From Candidatus Aminicenantota bacterium (GTDB taxonomy: Bacteria; Acidobacteriota; Aminicenantia; JAMOAD01), in assembly GCA_027061995.1 (NCBI GenBank), contig JAMOUT010000002.1, positions 5,513-69,512 on the forward strand: DNA of 64,000 bases, written 5' to 3'. The position numbers were made by a program, and so were the translations under genes. Positions 36,081 to 45,331 of the stretch are shown in pieces (positions within the stretch are counted from its first letter, which is position 1; each line of letters begins with the position of its first letter). A model generated the notes under the pieces. The model was not told the origin of the DNA, made no database searches, and worked only from the letters and a program-made list of their open reading frames with translations.

Positions 36081-37406
36081 ATGATTAAAGATATTCTGAT
36101 AGTTGATGATGAAATAAATATGGCAAAAGCCATGGGGGAAGCTTTGAAAAGAGTTAATTTTGTCGTTGATATTGTATATTCGGCGGAAGAAGCCTTGAAT
36201 AATTTTGAGAAAAACATATATAAAATGGTTGTAAGTGATGTTAGGATGGATAATATAAACGGAAAAGAGCTTTTAAAAAAAATAAAAAGAATATCACCAA
36301 AAACAATTGTAATCCTTGTATCGGCTTACGGAACAATAGAAGATGCGGTTGAAATAATGAAAGAGGGAGCATCCGATTTTATTGTAAAACCATTTTCAGC
36401 TGAAGAATTGCAAAAAAAAGTTAAGACTTATTTTCCTTCCGATTTCAGAATCCTTAAATTCAATGAGATTATTTATAAAAGCCAAAAAATGGGAAAAATC
36501 ATAAAAATCGGCGAAAAAGCGGCAAAAACCTCGGCTCCTGTTCTGATTCAAGGTGAAAGCGGAACGGGGAAAGAACTTTTGGCTAAAAAAATTCACAAAA
36601 ACAGTAATAGAAAGGATTTTCCATATATTGCGATAAATTGTGCAGCCATTCCTGAAAATCTTCTTGAATCAGAATTATTCGGTTATGAAAAAGGGGCTTT
36701 TACGGGAGCTACAAATTCAAAACCAGGTAAATTCGAACTTGCCCACAAAGGGACACTTGTTCTTGATGAGATAAGTGAACTTCACCCTACCCTACAATCA
36801 AAATTATTAAGAGTTTTACAGGAAAAAGAGGTTGACAGACTCGGTGGTGTCAAACCCATTCCGGTCGATATCAGATTAATATCGATAACAAACAAGGATA
36901 TAGAATCTCTTGTTAAAAAAGGGGATTTTAGAGAAGATCTATATTTTAGAATAAATGTGGTTCCCATAAGGATTCCCCCTTTAAGAGAGAGAAAAGAGGA
37001 TTTAACCTATCTTTCTAACTATTTTCTGAATGTTTTCAGAGAGGAAGCCGGGAAAAAAGCTCTTAAAATATCAAAAAGCACAATGGATTTAATTATGAAT
37101 TACAATTGGCCGGGAAATGTCAGAGAACTCCAAAATGTGATTCAAAGGGCTGTAATATTTGCGGAAGGGGATAAAATAGAACCTTCCGATCTTTTTCTGA
37201 CAGAATCAAAACTTAATTTGGAACTTCCCGATGAACTAATGAGTCTTCAGGAGATGGAAAAAAAGATGATTATATATTCTCTTAAAAAAACAAACGGTAA
37301 TAGAAAAAATACGGCTGAAATTCTCGGAATTTCCGAAAGAACACTAAGAAATAAAATCAAAGAATACGAGTTAACTGTAAAAGATATAGTGTCCGGGAAT
37401 TATTAA
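36081..37406 (+). CDS. NtrC-type sigma-54 response regulator (FlrC/FleR-like)
   Basis: A 441-residue activator: receiver with phospho-acceptor D53 (VVSDVRMD), AAA+ domain with Walker A 158-165 (GESGTGKE) and the sigma-54 contact loop GAFTGA (205-210), then a Fis-type helix-turn-helix (NRKNTAEILGISERTLRNKIKEY). All elements are intact, so it should activate sigma-54 promoters after phosphorylation. It starts two bases after the kinase stop. The sigma-54-like site upstream of motA is a natural target. Confidence 0.93.
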   Translation: MIKDILIVDDEINMAKAMGEALKRVNFVVDIVYSAEEALNNFEKNIYKMVVSDVRMDNINGKELLKKIKRISPKTIVILVSAYGTIEDAVEIMKEGASDFIVKPFSAEELQKKVKTYFPSDFRILKFNEIIYKSQKMGKIIKIGEKAAKTSAPVLIQGESGTGKELLAKKIHKNSNRKDFPYIAINCAAIPENLLESELFGYEKGAFTGATNSKPGKFELAHKGTLVLDEISELHPTLQSKLLRVLQEKEVDRLGGVKPIPVDIRLISITNKDIESLVKKGDFREDLYFRINVVPIRIPPLRERKEDLTYLSNYFLNVFREEAGKKALKISKSTMDLIMNYNWPGNVRELQNVIQRAVIFAEGDKIEPSDLFLTESKLNLELPDELMSLQEMEKKMIIYSLKKTNGNRKNTAEILGISERTLRNKIKEYELTVKDIVSGNY

Positions 37407-37768
37407 CTGATAAAATTCCGTAAATCCATAAACTTGATTAAAATCTTAAGGCGGTAACTTGAAATTTCTTCTTTACTTTTCACGATTGTTATTATAAATT
37501 CTATTCCCTGTTAATTATAAATTCGGGCGTAAAATTCTCTCGTTATGCTCGCTTCTTCTTTCTCAATTCTAAATTCAAATGACTGAAACAAGGACTTAGG
37601 TTTTATATTTTTTTTAAATATTAATCATATTTCCATCGAAAATTATTTATCAAATAATAATGAATTATCATTAATATAAAAAAATTCCACCTTGTCTTTT
37701 AAACTATTTTAATGTTTTTAATATTTACATACGGAAATAAAGTTAATAAAGAATAATAGTAATCATAT
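37407..37768. other. 362-base convergent spacer, no gene seen
   Basis: AT-rich spacer between the sigma-54 regulator and the end of the flagellar operon. I see no RNA gene, no convincing terminator and only loosely repeated TATAAATTC-type words near 37490-37530. Confidence 0.5.
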
Positions 37769-38197
37769 TTATAATTTTTTGTTTTTCTTGGAATAATTAA
37801 TTAAATCAAGGATTAGTTTAACCTCACCCTCGGGAATATCAAGCCCTTTTGATATCTCCTCTACGGATAACCCTTGATTATAAAGGAGAAGGACTTTTTT
37901 TGTTTTCTCATAATCAGGTTTTTCTATATGAAGCTTTTTCTCCTCTTCCAACAATTTTTTATAGGATTTTTCCATTTTTTTAATCAATTCTTTTGATTTT
38001 TTTTCATTCAGACTCAAATCCGAAATAAATTTATCACTCCATTTTTTTGCTTCTTCAATCAATTTTTTAAACTCATCCTTTGATTTTGTTACTATATTTT
38101 TGAATTTTCCGAGTGAGTTCGTTCTTATGATTAAATATATAAAAATGGAAAAAAATACAATATCAATAATTATTTGAATAATAATAAAAGTTCTCAT
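37769..38197 (-). CDS. DUF6115-like membrane/coiled-coil protein
   Basis: 142 residues: one N-terminal membrane helix (IIIQIIIDIVFFSIFIYLII), a charged coiled coil (~30-105), and a C-terminal helix-turn-helix-like segment (VLLLYNQGLSVEEISKGLDIPEGEVKLILDLI). This layout is that of DUF6115 proteins, which recur at the ends of flagellar/chemotaxis operons; their role is unknown. It lies seven bases after cheB and is the last gene of the operon. Confidence 0.65.
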   Translation of the reverse strand: MRTFIIIQIIIDIVFFSIFIYLIIRTNSLGKFKNIVTKSKDEFKKLIEEAKKWSDKFISDLSLNEKKSKELIKKMEKSYKKLLEEEKKLHIEKPDYEKTKKVLLLYNQGLSVEEISKGLDIPEGEVKLILDLINYSKKNKKL

Positions 38198-38204
38198 TAA
38201 TAAA

Positions 38205-39302
38205 CTAACCCCGAACTATTTTATCAAGTGTTGAAGCAATATCTTTAATATCTAAAATATAGTCTGCTATTCCCGCATCAACAACAGCTTTAGGCATACC
38301 GTAAACAACACAACTCGCTTCATTCTGAGCTATGATTACCGCCTTGTTTTTCCTTTTTATTTCGACAAAACCATCTTTTCCGTCACTTCCCATTCCCGTT
38401 AACATCACACCGATAACCTGACCTTTGTATGTTTCCGAAACAGATTTTGCCATAACAGATACCGATGGTTTATATATGGCATTTTTCGGTTCTTCCGATA
38501 TTATCACTTCAGGTAAACCTACTGAATATCTTTTAAGATACATGTGTTTTCCGCCGGGAGTAATTAAAACAGTCCCTTTTTCCACCTTATCCCCCGTAGT
38601 AGCTTCTTTTACCGTTATTTTCGATAATCTGTTCATTCTTTCTGCGAATGTTCCGGTAAATGCCGCTGGCATATGTTGTGAAATAATTATTCCCGAGGGG
38701 AAATCCTCCGGAAGCTTTGGTAAAATATTATTTAATGCATTAGGTCCTCCCGTGGATGAACCGAGAACAACCAATTCTATAGGTTCCTTGACCTCTGTTT
38801 TATCAACAACCATTGTCTTTTGAGGTTTTACCTCTTTCTTTTCCAATGGTTTATTTTCTCTCCTTCTCTTTCCTAAGAAAGGAAATCCGTAAATTCTTTT
38901 TTTCCTTGCTATATTTTCTATCTTCGGAATTAAATCATCTTTAATCGCTTTAATATTAGCATTAAAATCTTTCATCTGTTTCGGAAAAAATTCCACCGCC
39001 CCCTTTTCCAAAGCTTCAAATGTAATCTCCGCATCCTCTGTTGTAAGAGAGCTCACCATAATCACAGGAGTGGGATTTTCTTTCATAATTTTCTCAAGTG
39101 CTGTCAAACCATCCATAACAGGCATATTTATATCAAGAGTTATAACATCGGGTTTTAATTCTCCCGCCATTTCAACAGCTTCACTTCCGTTTTTCCCTTC
39201 ACCTATAACTTCTATTTTGCCACTGTCATTTAATATCTTACTCATGATTTTTCTCATGAAGCCCGAGTCATCAACTATTAAAACCTTAACTTTATCAACC
39301 AT
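38205..39302 (-). CDS. cheB: Chemotaxis protein-glutamate methylesterase CheB
   Basis: 365 residues from ATG 39302 (GGAGGGG upstream; the longer reading starts inside the previous gene without a site). N-terminal receiver with the phospho-Asp in TLDINMPVMDG, a linker (~125-180), and a C-terminal methylesterase with Ser in GSSTGGPNAL, His in SQHMPAAFTG and Asp in TGMGSDGKDG. It demethylates or deamidates chemoreceptors during adaptation. Its partner CheR lies upstream, separated by two HDOD genes; cheA, cheW and cheY are not in the window. Confidence 0.95.
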   Translation of the reverse strand: MVDKVKVLIVDDSGFMRKIMSKILNDSGKIEVIGEGKNGSEAVEMAGELKPDVITLDINMPVMDGLTALEKIMKENPTPVIMVSSLTTEDAEITFEALEKGAVEFFPKQMKDFNANIKAIKDDLIPKIENIARKKRIYGFPFLGKRRRENKPLEKKEVKPQKTMVVDKTEVKEPIELVVLGSSTGGPNALNNILPKLPEDFPSGIIISQHMPAAFTGTFAERMNRLSKITVKEATTGDKVEKGTVLITPGGKHMYLKRYSVGLPEVIISEEPKNAIYKPSVSVMAKSVSETYKGQVIGVMLTGMGSDGKDGFVEIKRKNKAVIIAQNEASCVVYGMPKAVVDAGIADYILDIKDIASTLDKIVRG

Positions 39303-40179
39303 TCTTCCCCTCCGACGCAATATTAAGAATCTCCTCTATTCTCTCTTTTAAATCCATCATTTCAAAAGTAAAATATTCCTCATCTATTTCGGTCAATTTT
39401 CTGTTTTTTTCACACATAATTTTCCAAAACCTATTTTCTTTTACTATTAGAGGTTTATATTCCCACGGGAAATTGTATCCTATCTGTTTTGAAAAAAGAT
39501 TTGAAAAACCCACTACTGCAACAATAAGCCTGTTTTTCATATCATTATCTAAATCATGATGATACCTTATAGCTTCCTGTATATTCAAAGGCATCACCCA
39601 TTTTTTTGCAACTTCATACCCGAATTCACTATGATTTAATCCGAAAACCTCTTTCTCAATCTCTACATAATCTCTCTCCTCTTTTGTAGCCAATGATACT
39701 ACTTTATTATATTCATCGGGAAAAAACTGATTCATTAATATTTTACCTACATCATGTAATAATGCGGCCGTATAAACCTCCTCCGGATTTACTAATTTAA
39801 ATTTTTTGGCAAGATATTTTGCGATACATGCGGTTGCCGTTGAATGATGCCAAAAAAGAATTCTGTCAAAAGATTTTCCCCCCACTTCCAAAGGAAACAT
39901 CTTTATTATACACATGGATATAACAACATTTTTTATGGTATCCATCCCGAGTAATGAAACAGCTTGCCCTATGGTTTTAATCTCCAAACCACGATTATAA
40001 TAAGGGGAATTAGATAGCTTGAGAATTTTCGTTGCCAAAATAGGATCTTTTTCTATAAAAACACCAATCCCTTTGATGGATACTTTTGGATTTTGAACAA
40101 GCTTTAAAAATTCTATAGCTCCCTTCGGGAAGGCAGGGACATCTTTTAATTTTTCTAATAATACTCTTATTTTATCCAT
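39295..40179 (-). CDS. HDOD-domain signalling protein (second copy)
   Basis: A 294-residue protein with an HDOD domain (~15-215): LKLSNSPYYNRG, IGQAVSLLGMDTIKNV, AALLHDVGKILMNQ, LNHSEFGYEVAKKW and IRYHHD. HD-type His/Asp residues are retained at several positions, so metal binding is possible, though HDOD proteins have no settled activity. HDOD genes in motility operons are often linked to c-di-GMP or chemotaxis control. It starts TAATG with the end of the first HDOD gene. Confidence 0.88.
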   Translation of the reverse strand: MDKIRVLLEKLKDVPAFPKGAIEFLKLVQNPKVSIKGIGVFIEKDPILATKILKLSNSPYYNRGLEIKTIGQAVSLLGMDTIKNVVISMCIIKMFPLEVGGKSFDRILFWHHSTATACIAKYLAKKFKLVNPEEVYTAALLHDVGKILMNQFFPDEYNKVVSLATKEERDYVEIEKEVFGLNHSEFGYEVAKKWVMPLNIQEAIRYHHDLDNDMKNRLIVAVVGFSNLFSKQIGYNFPWEYKPLIVKENRFWKIMCEKNRKLTEIDEEYFTFEMMDLKERIEEILNIASEGKNG

Positions 40180-41009
40180 TAAAAAACTTCCATCTCTTCC
40201 TTTATTTTATCGATATTTTCATCGTTTATCCGTATTAACTGATCTTTTGATATATTAAGAATATTAAGTGCCGGTGTCTCAGGTGAGATATCAAAATTCT
40301 TATAAAAGCCGAATCCATTATAATTACTTAATTTATCAGCAAGATTAACTACAGCTGTTTCCTGAATGAATTCCGAAGCAAGGGGGGGATTATGATGATA
40401 AAATACAACATTTTTTAATCTTTCACCAAGATTCCATTCCTGAACCAAAAATAATCCAACAGCAGCGTGAGTAAACCCGAGAACCTTTTTCTCTATCTCT
40501 TCAAAACTAATTCCCGTCATCATAACCTCGTCCATAATAGGTTTATATGTATCGGGAATGTTTTTATTTAAAACAACTTTTCCTATATCATGTAAAAGAC
40601 CTGCTACAAACATCTCTTCTGCATTATATATATTCAGTTTTTCGGTAATTATCTTTGATATTAATGCCACTGACACAGAATGTCTCCAAAGAAGGATATC
40701 GTATTTGTCTCCCTTCTGCATAAATTTTTTAGTGGAAAGCGCTATTATTAATGACTTAAGATTTACAAATCCGAGATAATTTACAGCTTGTCTGATTGAG
40801 ATAACCTCTTTTCTTAAACCATAATACGGAGAATTAACTATTTTCAATATATCAACCGTAAGAGCCTGCTCCATTTTTATTAATTCAACAAGATCACCGA
40901 CTTTTGTATCGGGATTATTAAGCATTTGTATTAATTTGATGGAAATTTGTGGCAATGGAGGCAAAGAGCCTATGGTTTTAATTATGTCTTTTATATCAAT
41001 TTCAATCAT
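40179..41009 (-). CDS. HDOD-domain signalling protein (first copy)
   Basis: 276 residues from ATG 41009 (GGAGGAG upstream); the longer reading into cheR has no site. HDOD signatures: LPPLPQISIKLIQML, LKIVNSPYYGL, IRQAVNYLGFVNLKSL, AGLLHDIGKVVLNK and FTHAAVGLFLVQEW, then VFYHHNPP. It is a paralogue of the next gene with modest identity, so the duplication is old. It overlaps cheR by eight bases. Both copies are likely cytoplasmic regulators. Confidence 0.88.
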   Translation of the reverse strand: MIEIDIKDIIKTIGSLPPLPQISIKLIQMLNNPDTKVGDLVELIKMEQALTVDILKIVNSPYYGLRKEVISIRQAVNYLGFVNLKSLIIALSTKKFMQKGDKYDILLWRHSVSVALISKIITEKLNIYNAEEMFVAGLLHDIGKVVLNKNIPDTYKPIMDEVMMTGISFEEIEKKVLGFTHAAVGLFLVQEWNLGERLKNVVFYHHNPPLASEFIQETAVVNLADKLSNYNGFGFYKNFDISPETPALNILNISKDQLIRINDENIDKIKEEMEVF

Positions 41010-41826
41010 TTTTTTTCTCCTCCTTTTTATAAAATATAACTTGCGGATAATGAACAATCTTAAATTTATTATTAACAGAAAATATGGATTCGCTTTTACC
41101 CAGCATTAGTATTCCATTGTTTGAAAGTCCGTTATAATATATATCAAGAGCTTTTTTCTTGCTTTCGCTGTCAAAATAAATCAGAACATTTCTACTTAGT
41201 ATTAATTCACTATCTTCAATCAATCCCTTAAATTGTTCATCTAATATATTCATCTTATAAAATTTTAACATATTTTTTATCTCACTTGCAATAATATAAT
41301 GATTATTTTCCTTATTAAAATATTTATCTATTATATTCTTTGGAGTTACTCTTAATGAAAACTCTCTGTATTCCCCTTTTTTCGCTCTATCTATCATGGA
41401 AGAATCAATATCTATACCTATTATCTCTATTCTATTATTAATATAAGGATATTTCTCTTTAATTAATATTGCAAGAGAGTAAGGTTCTTCGCCCGAAGAA
41501 CATGCAGAGGAGATTATTTTTATATTTTGCTTATCCTTTATTTGTTTAGAGAAAATTTTATCCAAATATGTTTCCAAATAATTTAACTCCCTGAAAAAAT
41601 ATGTTTCATTAATGGTCATCTCATTCAAAAGATTCTGAAACTCTTCTCTATCCCTGTTAATCAGATTGAAATAATTTTCAATATTATTATTTTTAATATA
41701 TTCCATTCTTTTTAATAACTTTATTTTTAGAAATTCAAATCGAGATTCCCCGAAATACAAACCACTTCTTTCATATAATATTTTATGAAATTTCTTTAAA
41801 TCACTGTAATCTACATTATGTATCAA
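41002..41826 (-). CDS. cheR: Chemotaxis protein methyltransferase CheR
   Basis: 274 residues: an N-terminal helical CheR domain (SGLYFGESRFEFLKIKLLKRM), the NETYFFRE motif, and an SAM-dependent methyltransferase domain (SSACSSGEEPYSLAIL, IIGIDIDSSMI, SRNVLIYFD, LGKSES). It methylates glutamates of chemoreceptors and balances CheB. No C-terminal NWETF-receptor or TPR extension is present. It follows fliY by about 19 bases. Confidence 0.95.
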   Translation of the reverse strand: MIHNVDYSDLKKFHKILYERSGLYFGESRFEFLKIKLLKRMEYIKNNNIENYFNLINRDREEFQNLLNEMTINETYFFRELNYLETYLDKIFSKQIKDKQNIKIISSACSSGEEPYSLAILIKEKYPYINNRIEIIGIDIDSSMIDRAKKGEYREFSLRVTPKNIIDKYFNKENNHYIIASEIKNMLKFYKMNILDEQFKGLIEDSELILSRNVLIYFDSESKKKALDIYYNGLSNNGILMLGKSESIFSVNNKFKIVHYPQVIFYKKEEKKND

Positions 41827-41845
41827 TACTCTTTAACCTCTCCTT

Positions 41846-42730
41846 TTATCCTAATGATTTGATTCTTTCCTCCTTGCTCACTATTTCGGTTATTCTTAAT
41901 GCAAAATTAGATTCTACCACAACTACCTCCCCTCTTGCAATAAGTTTGTTATTTACCAAAAGTTCGACAGGCTCATCAACGATTTTATCAAGTTGAATTA
42001 TAGAGCCTATCCCGAGCTTTAATATGTTTTTCAGATACATTGAAGTTTTTCCTATTCTAACTATTATCGGAAGATCAACATCAAAAAGCATGCTCAGCTT
42101 TGAGTCCATGGATTCTCCTGAAAAATTAGTTTGTTTTGAAACAGAACTTTTTTTGCTCGGTGAGACTGATGAAGAAGAGTTGTTTTTCTCTTTCCCTTCC
42201 AAATATAGCATAATCTCCGGAGACAAAACAAAGACGAATTTTCCCTTTTTCTGTTCAATATCAATACTACTATCAATAAAGAATATATCATCCGACTTAA
42301 TTGTATCATAAATTTCACCGACATCAAGCTCTTTTATATTCGCTTGATTAAAACCGAAAGATTTTCCCGATGCCTCTTTTAAACCGAGGGCTAATGAACT
42401 TGATACCTGATTCATTGTTTCACTTAAAGCGTCTATATCTTCATCATTAATCTCGTCTTTTTCCTCTTCAACACCAACCATTAAATTAGCAATTAATCCT
42501 GCCAATTTTTTGTCAAAAAGCAAATATACTCTTCCTTTACTCTCTTTTTGTTCAATTTCAGCCAATACAATTTTTCGATTTTCTGTAAATTTGTTTACTA
42601 CAATATCTTTTGTAGCCTCTTCAAATTCACCAACTTCAACTTTAATCTCTTTTCCGAGAAGCATAGTTAAAACCGAAACAATAGATTCTTTTAAGTTTTG
42701 TTTTAAATAATTGTTTATGGCTTCATTCAT
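41846..42730 (-). CDS. fliY: FliY-type flagellar switch protein (CheC-like + SpoA)
   Basis: 294 residues: an N-terminal CheC/FliY-like domain containing one CheC-phosphatase motif DxxxExxN (DALSETMN, ~101-108), a Ser/Lys-rich linker (~192-212), and a C-terminal SpoA domain (LPIIVRIGKTSMYLKNILKLGIGSII...VVVVESNFALRITEI) like FliN. FliY proteins form part of the C-ring and dephosphorylate CheY-P. A shorter FliN is also encoded in this operon (51767-52081). It overlaps fliM by eight bases. Confidence 0.85.
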   Translation of the reverse strand: MNEAINNYLKQNLKESIVSVLTMLLGKEIKVEVGEFEEATKDIVVNKFTENRKIVLAEIEQKESKGRVYLLFDKKLAGLIANLMVGVEEEKDEINDEDIDALSETMNQVSSSLALGLKEASGKSFGFNQANIKELDVGEIYDTIKSDDIFFIDSSIDIEQKKGKFVFVLSPEIMLYLEGKEKNNSSSSVSPSKKSSVSKQTNFSGESMDSKLSMLFDVDLPIIVRIGKTSMYLKNILKLGIGSIIQLDKIVDEPVELLVNNKLIARGEVVVVESNFALRITEIVSKEERIKSLG

Positions 42731-43727
42731 TATCCAACCTCTTTATTATTGATTTTATTTTTACTCCCCTTTTACCGTCAATCTCAATTAAATCCCCTTT
42801 AAATTTAGGTTTATCAGAGACAACAAGCATAGGATTTAAAAAATTTTGTTTTTCCAACATAATAAGATCCCCTTCCTCCAAATCTAATATATCTTTAAAT
42901 GTAAGTTGCTGCCCTTTTATGTCCACAAACATATTAAACATTGCATTCTTTAAAACTTCACCTACTTTTTCAACTTCATTTTCCGATACTTTTCTCTTTC
43001 CAGTGTACCAATCCTGAGAAAACTTATTTGAAATAGGTTCAAGAACAATAGAAGGGATACAAAAATTTACCATTCCGGAAGATGCTCCCATCTTAATCTC
43101 AAAAATTATGAGAACTATCCCCTCATTAGGAGCAACAATTTGAATTAATTGCGGAGATGTTTCCTGAGTTGATATCTTGATATCCAGGTCTATTATCTGT
43201 TTCCACACCTCTTTCATATCCCTTAACATAAGATCCAAAACACCATTCATCAGATTCATCTCTATTTCGGTGATGGTTCTTGATATCCCCTCCTGAGGAG
43301 CTCCGGCTCCACCAAGTAATTTATCCAAAAGAGGAAAAACAATCGAAGGATTCATCTCTATTATGGCGTTTCCTTCAAGGGGAAACATTGATATAGCATT
43401 AAAAAAAGTGGGATCAGGTAAAGATAAAATAAACTCGGCATATGTAAGCTGTTCAACAGATACAAGATTCACTTCGATTAAAGCTCTTAAATATGCGGAA
43501 AGGGAAGATGAAAAGTTTCTCGCAAATCTATCGTGCAAATAATGGATGGATCTTATCTGATCCTTTGAAATTCTATCGGGTCTTCTGAAATTATATATCG
43601 TAACTTTTTTTATCTCATCATCTGTTCTTACCTCGGATGGAACTTTCTCAACACTGCTTACACTTTCCTCATCTGATAACGAGTTTAAAAGAGCATCGAC
43701 CTCTTCCTGAGATAAAATTTTAGCCAT
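42723..43727 (-). CDS. fliM: Flagellar motor switch protein FliM
   Basis: 334 residues: N-terminal CheY-P-binding peptide (LSQEEVDALLNSL), middle CheC-like domain with the conserved LLGGAGAP turn, and C-terminal SpoA domain (TFKDILDLEEGDLIML...). FliM links FliG to FliN/FliY in the C-ring and receives the CheY-P signal. Full-length. It overlaps fliA by eight bases. FliG itself is outside the window. Confidence 0.95.
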   Translation of the reverse strand: MAKILSQEEVDALLNSLSDEESVSSVEKVPSEVRTDDEIKKVTIYNFRRPDRISKDQIRSIHYLHDRFARNFSSSLSAYLRALIEVNLVSVEQLTYAEFILSLPDPTFFNAISMFPLEGNAIIEMNPSIVFPLLDKLLGGAGAPQEGISRTITEIEMNLMNGVLDLMLRDMKEVWKQIIDLDIKISTQETSPQLIQIVAPNEGIVLIIFEIKMGASSGMVNFCIPSIVLEPISNKFSQDWYTGKRKVSENEVEKVGEVLKNAMFNMFVDIKGQQLTFKDILDLEEGDLIMLEKQNFLNPMLVVSDKPKFKGDLIEIDGKRGVKIKSIIKRLDNE

Positions 43728-44463
43728 TTCTACCTCCTTTCATATTCTTTATGGTATAAAATTCATCTATTTTTCCCTTTAATCTTATTATAGCCTGACT
43801 TCTGAGTTGAGATACTCGCGATTCGGTTATATTCATTATCTTCCCTATCTCTTTTTGGTTTAGGTCTTCATAATAATATAATGTTATAAGTAATTTCTCC
43901 CTTTCTGGAAGGTCTCTGACAGCCTCTGTTAAAACTCTTTTCAATTCATCCAAGAGCATCTCTTCACCGGGTGAAACAGTTTTCTCATCTCTTAAATAAT
44001 ATAAAACTAATTCGCCGTTCGTGTTATCACCCGTATCTCTATGATTATTAAATGATATGATTTTATCTCCTCTATAATTGTATAATAATTCCCTGAACTT
44101 TTTTATATCAATATTAAGATATTCAGCCACATCTTCGTCCGTAGGTGGAACACCTTTTTCTCTTTCCAAATCAAGGTATGCTTTCTCTATCTCTTTTTTT
44201 CTTTGTCTTGCCGATCGGGGTAATAGATCTAATTTTCGCAATTCATCAAGTATGGCACCCCTTATCCTGATAGGAGCATAATATTCAAACTTAATACCCA
44301 TTTTCTCATCATATTTATCAATAGCATCTATCAAACCTATTATTCCGGAATTTATAAGATCATCCAATTCCACACTTTTCGGTATATTTGAATGGATTTT
44401 CATTGCAATTGTTTTCACCATAGGAAGATATTGTAATATATTATTTCTATCCTTTTTTTCCAT
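43720..44463 (-). CDS. fliA: Flagellar sigma factor FliA (sigma-28)
   Basis: 247 residues: region 2 (IGLIDAIDKYDEKMGIKFEYYAPIRIRGAILDELRKLD), the typical LLPRSARQRKKEIEKAY of FliA/WhiG, region 3, and region 4 helix-turn-helix (LNQKEIGKIMNITESRVSQLRSQAIIRLK). It directs RNA polymerase to late flagellar and chemotaxis promoters. It overlaps flhG by 17 bases. I found no convincing sigma-28 promoter within the window. Confidence 0.94.
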   Translation of the reverse strand: MEKKDRNNILQYLPMVKTIAMKIHSNIPKSVELDDLINSGIIGLIDAIDKYDEKMGIKFEYYAPIRIRGAILDELRKLDLLPRSARQRKKEIEKAYLDLEREKGVPPTDEDVAEYLNIDIKKFRELLYNYRGDKIISFNNHRDTGDNTNGELVLYYLRDEKTVSPGEEMLLDELKRVLTEAVRDLPEREKLLITLYYYEDLNQKEIGKIMNITESRVSQLRSQAIIRLKGKIDEFYTIKNMKGGRNG

Positions 44464-45331
44464 CTGTTTTAAAGTTTATCATTTTTTTCCAACTTTCATA
44501 ACTATCTCCGGTTTTATTGTTCCAAGATAATCTGTTTAGTAAAATTCGAGCAAGATTATTAAATGCAGCACTAATTTTACTTTCAGGAAAAGATTCTACA
44601 ACAGGTTTTTGATTTCTAACAGCCTCGGCCACCCTTTTATCAAACGGCAAAAATCCCATAAGATTAAGATCCTTACCGAGAAACCTATCGGCAACATTAT
44701 TTATTTGATCAAAAACAGCTTTTCCCTCGTCCATATTACTAACACTGTTCACAACAATGGAAATCGGTTTTGCAGGATCATACCCGGTAATGACTTTTAT
44801 AATGGCATAAGCATCTACAATAGAAGTTGGCTCGGAATTAACAATAATAATTATATCCTCGGACATTAATAAAAAACTTAAAACAAGATCCGATATGCCT
44901 GCGGCTGTATCTATAAGTAATATATCGGTAAAATCCTCTATCTTTGAAATCTCGCTTAATAATTTTTCCTCTTGTAAAGAATCAAGATTTGTTATCTCCT
45001 GTATTCCCGACGAAGCGGGAACAATCTTTATACCTTGTGGTCCTTCGACAATAATATCCTCTATGCCTAAATCATCTTTAACAATATCAACTATATTATG
45101 TTCGGGAGTAAGACCTAAAAGTATATCAATATTAGCCAAACCAAGATCAGCATCAAAAACAGTTACCTTTTTCTTTTTCTTTTGCAATGCTATCGCAAGA
45201 TTAACAACAGTGTTTGTCTTTCCGACCCCCCCTTTTCCGGAGGTTATCGCTATCTTTTTCATCCCTCGTTGATTATTCCTCCTAATGTTGATATTTTTTT
45301 TAAGTTTTCTTAATGTTTCAGCTTGATCCAT
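44447..45331 (-). CDS. flhG: FlhG (MinD/ParA-like flagellar number regulator)
   Basis: 294 residues: an N-terminal helix (DQAETLRKLKKNI) that in FlhG activates the FlhF GTPase, then a deviant Walker A (SGKGGVGKTN), VFDADLGLANIDILLG and LLIDTAAGI. FlhG restricts flagellar number and placement with FlhF, usually with polar or ordered flagella. It overlaps flhF by 14 bases. Confidence 0.94.
   Translation of the reverse strand: MDQAETLRKLKKNINIRRNNQRGMKKIAITSGKGGVGKTNTVVNLAIALQKKKKKVTVFDADLGLANIDILLGLTPEHNIVDIVKDDLGIEDIIVEGPQGIKIVPASSGIQEITNLDSLQEEKLLSEISKIEDFTDILLIDTAAGISDLVLSFLLMSEDIIIIVNSEPTSIVDAYAIIKVITGYDPAKPISIVVNSVSNMDEGKAVFDQINNVADRFLGKDLNLMGFLPFDKRVAEAVRNQKPVVESFPESKISAAFNNLARILLNRLSWNNKTGDSYESWKKMINFKTDGKKG

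Noticed and set aside
38425-38823. 132-codon frame antisense to cheB
   Set aside because: cheB has full catalytic motifs in the other strand; the antisense frame shows none.
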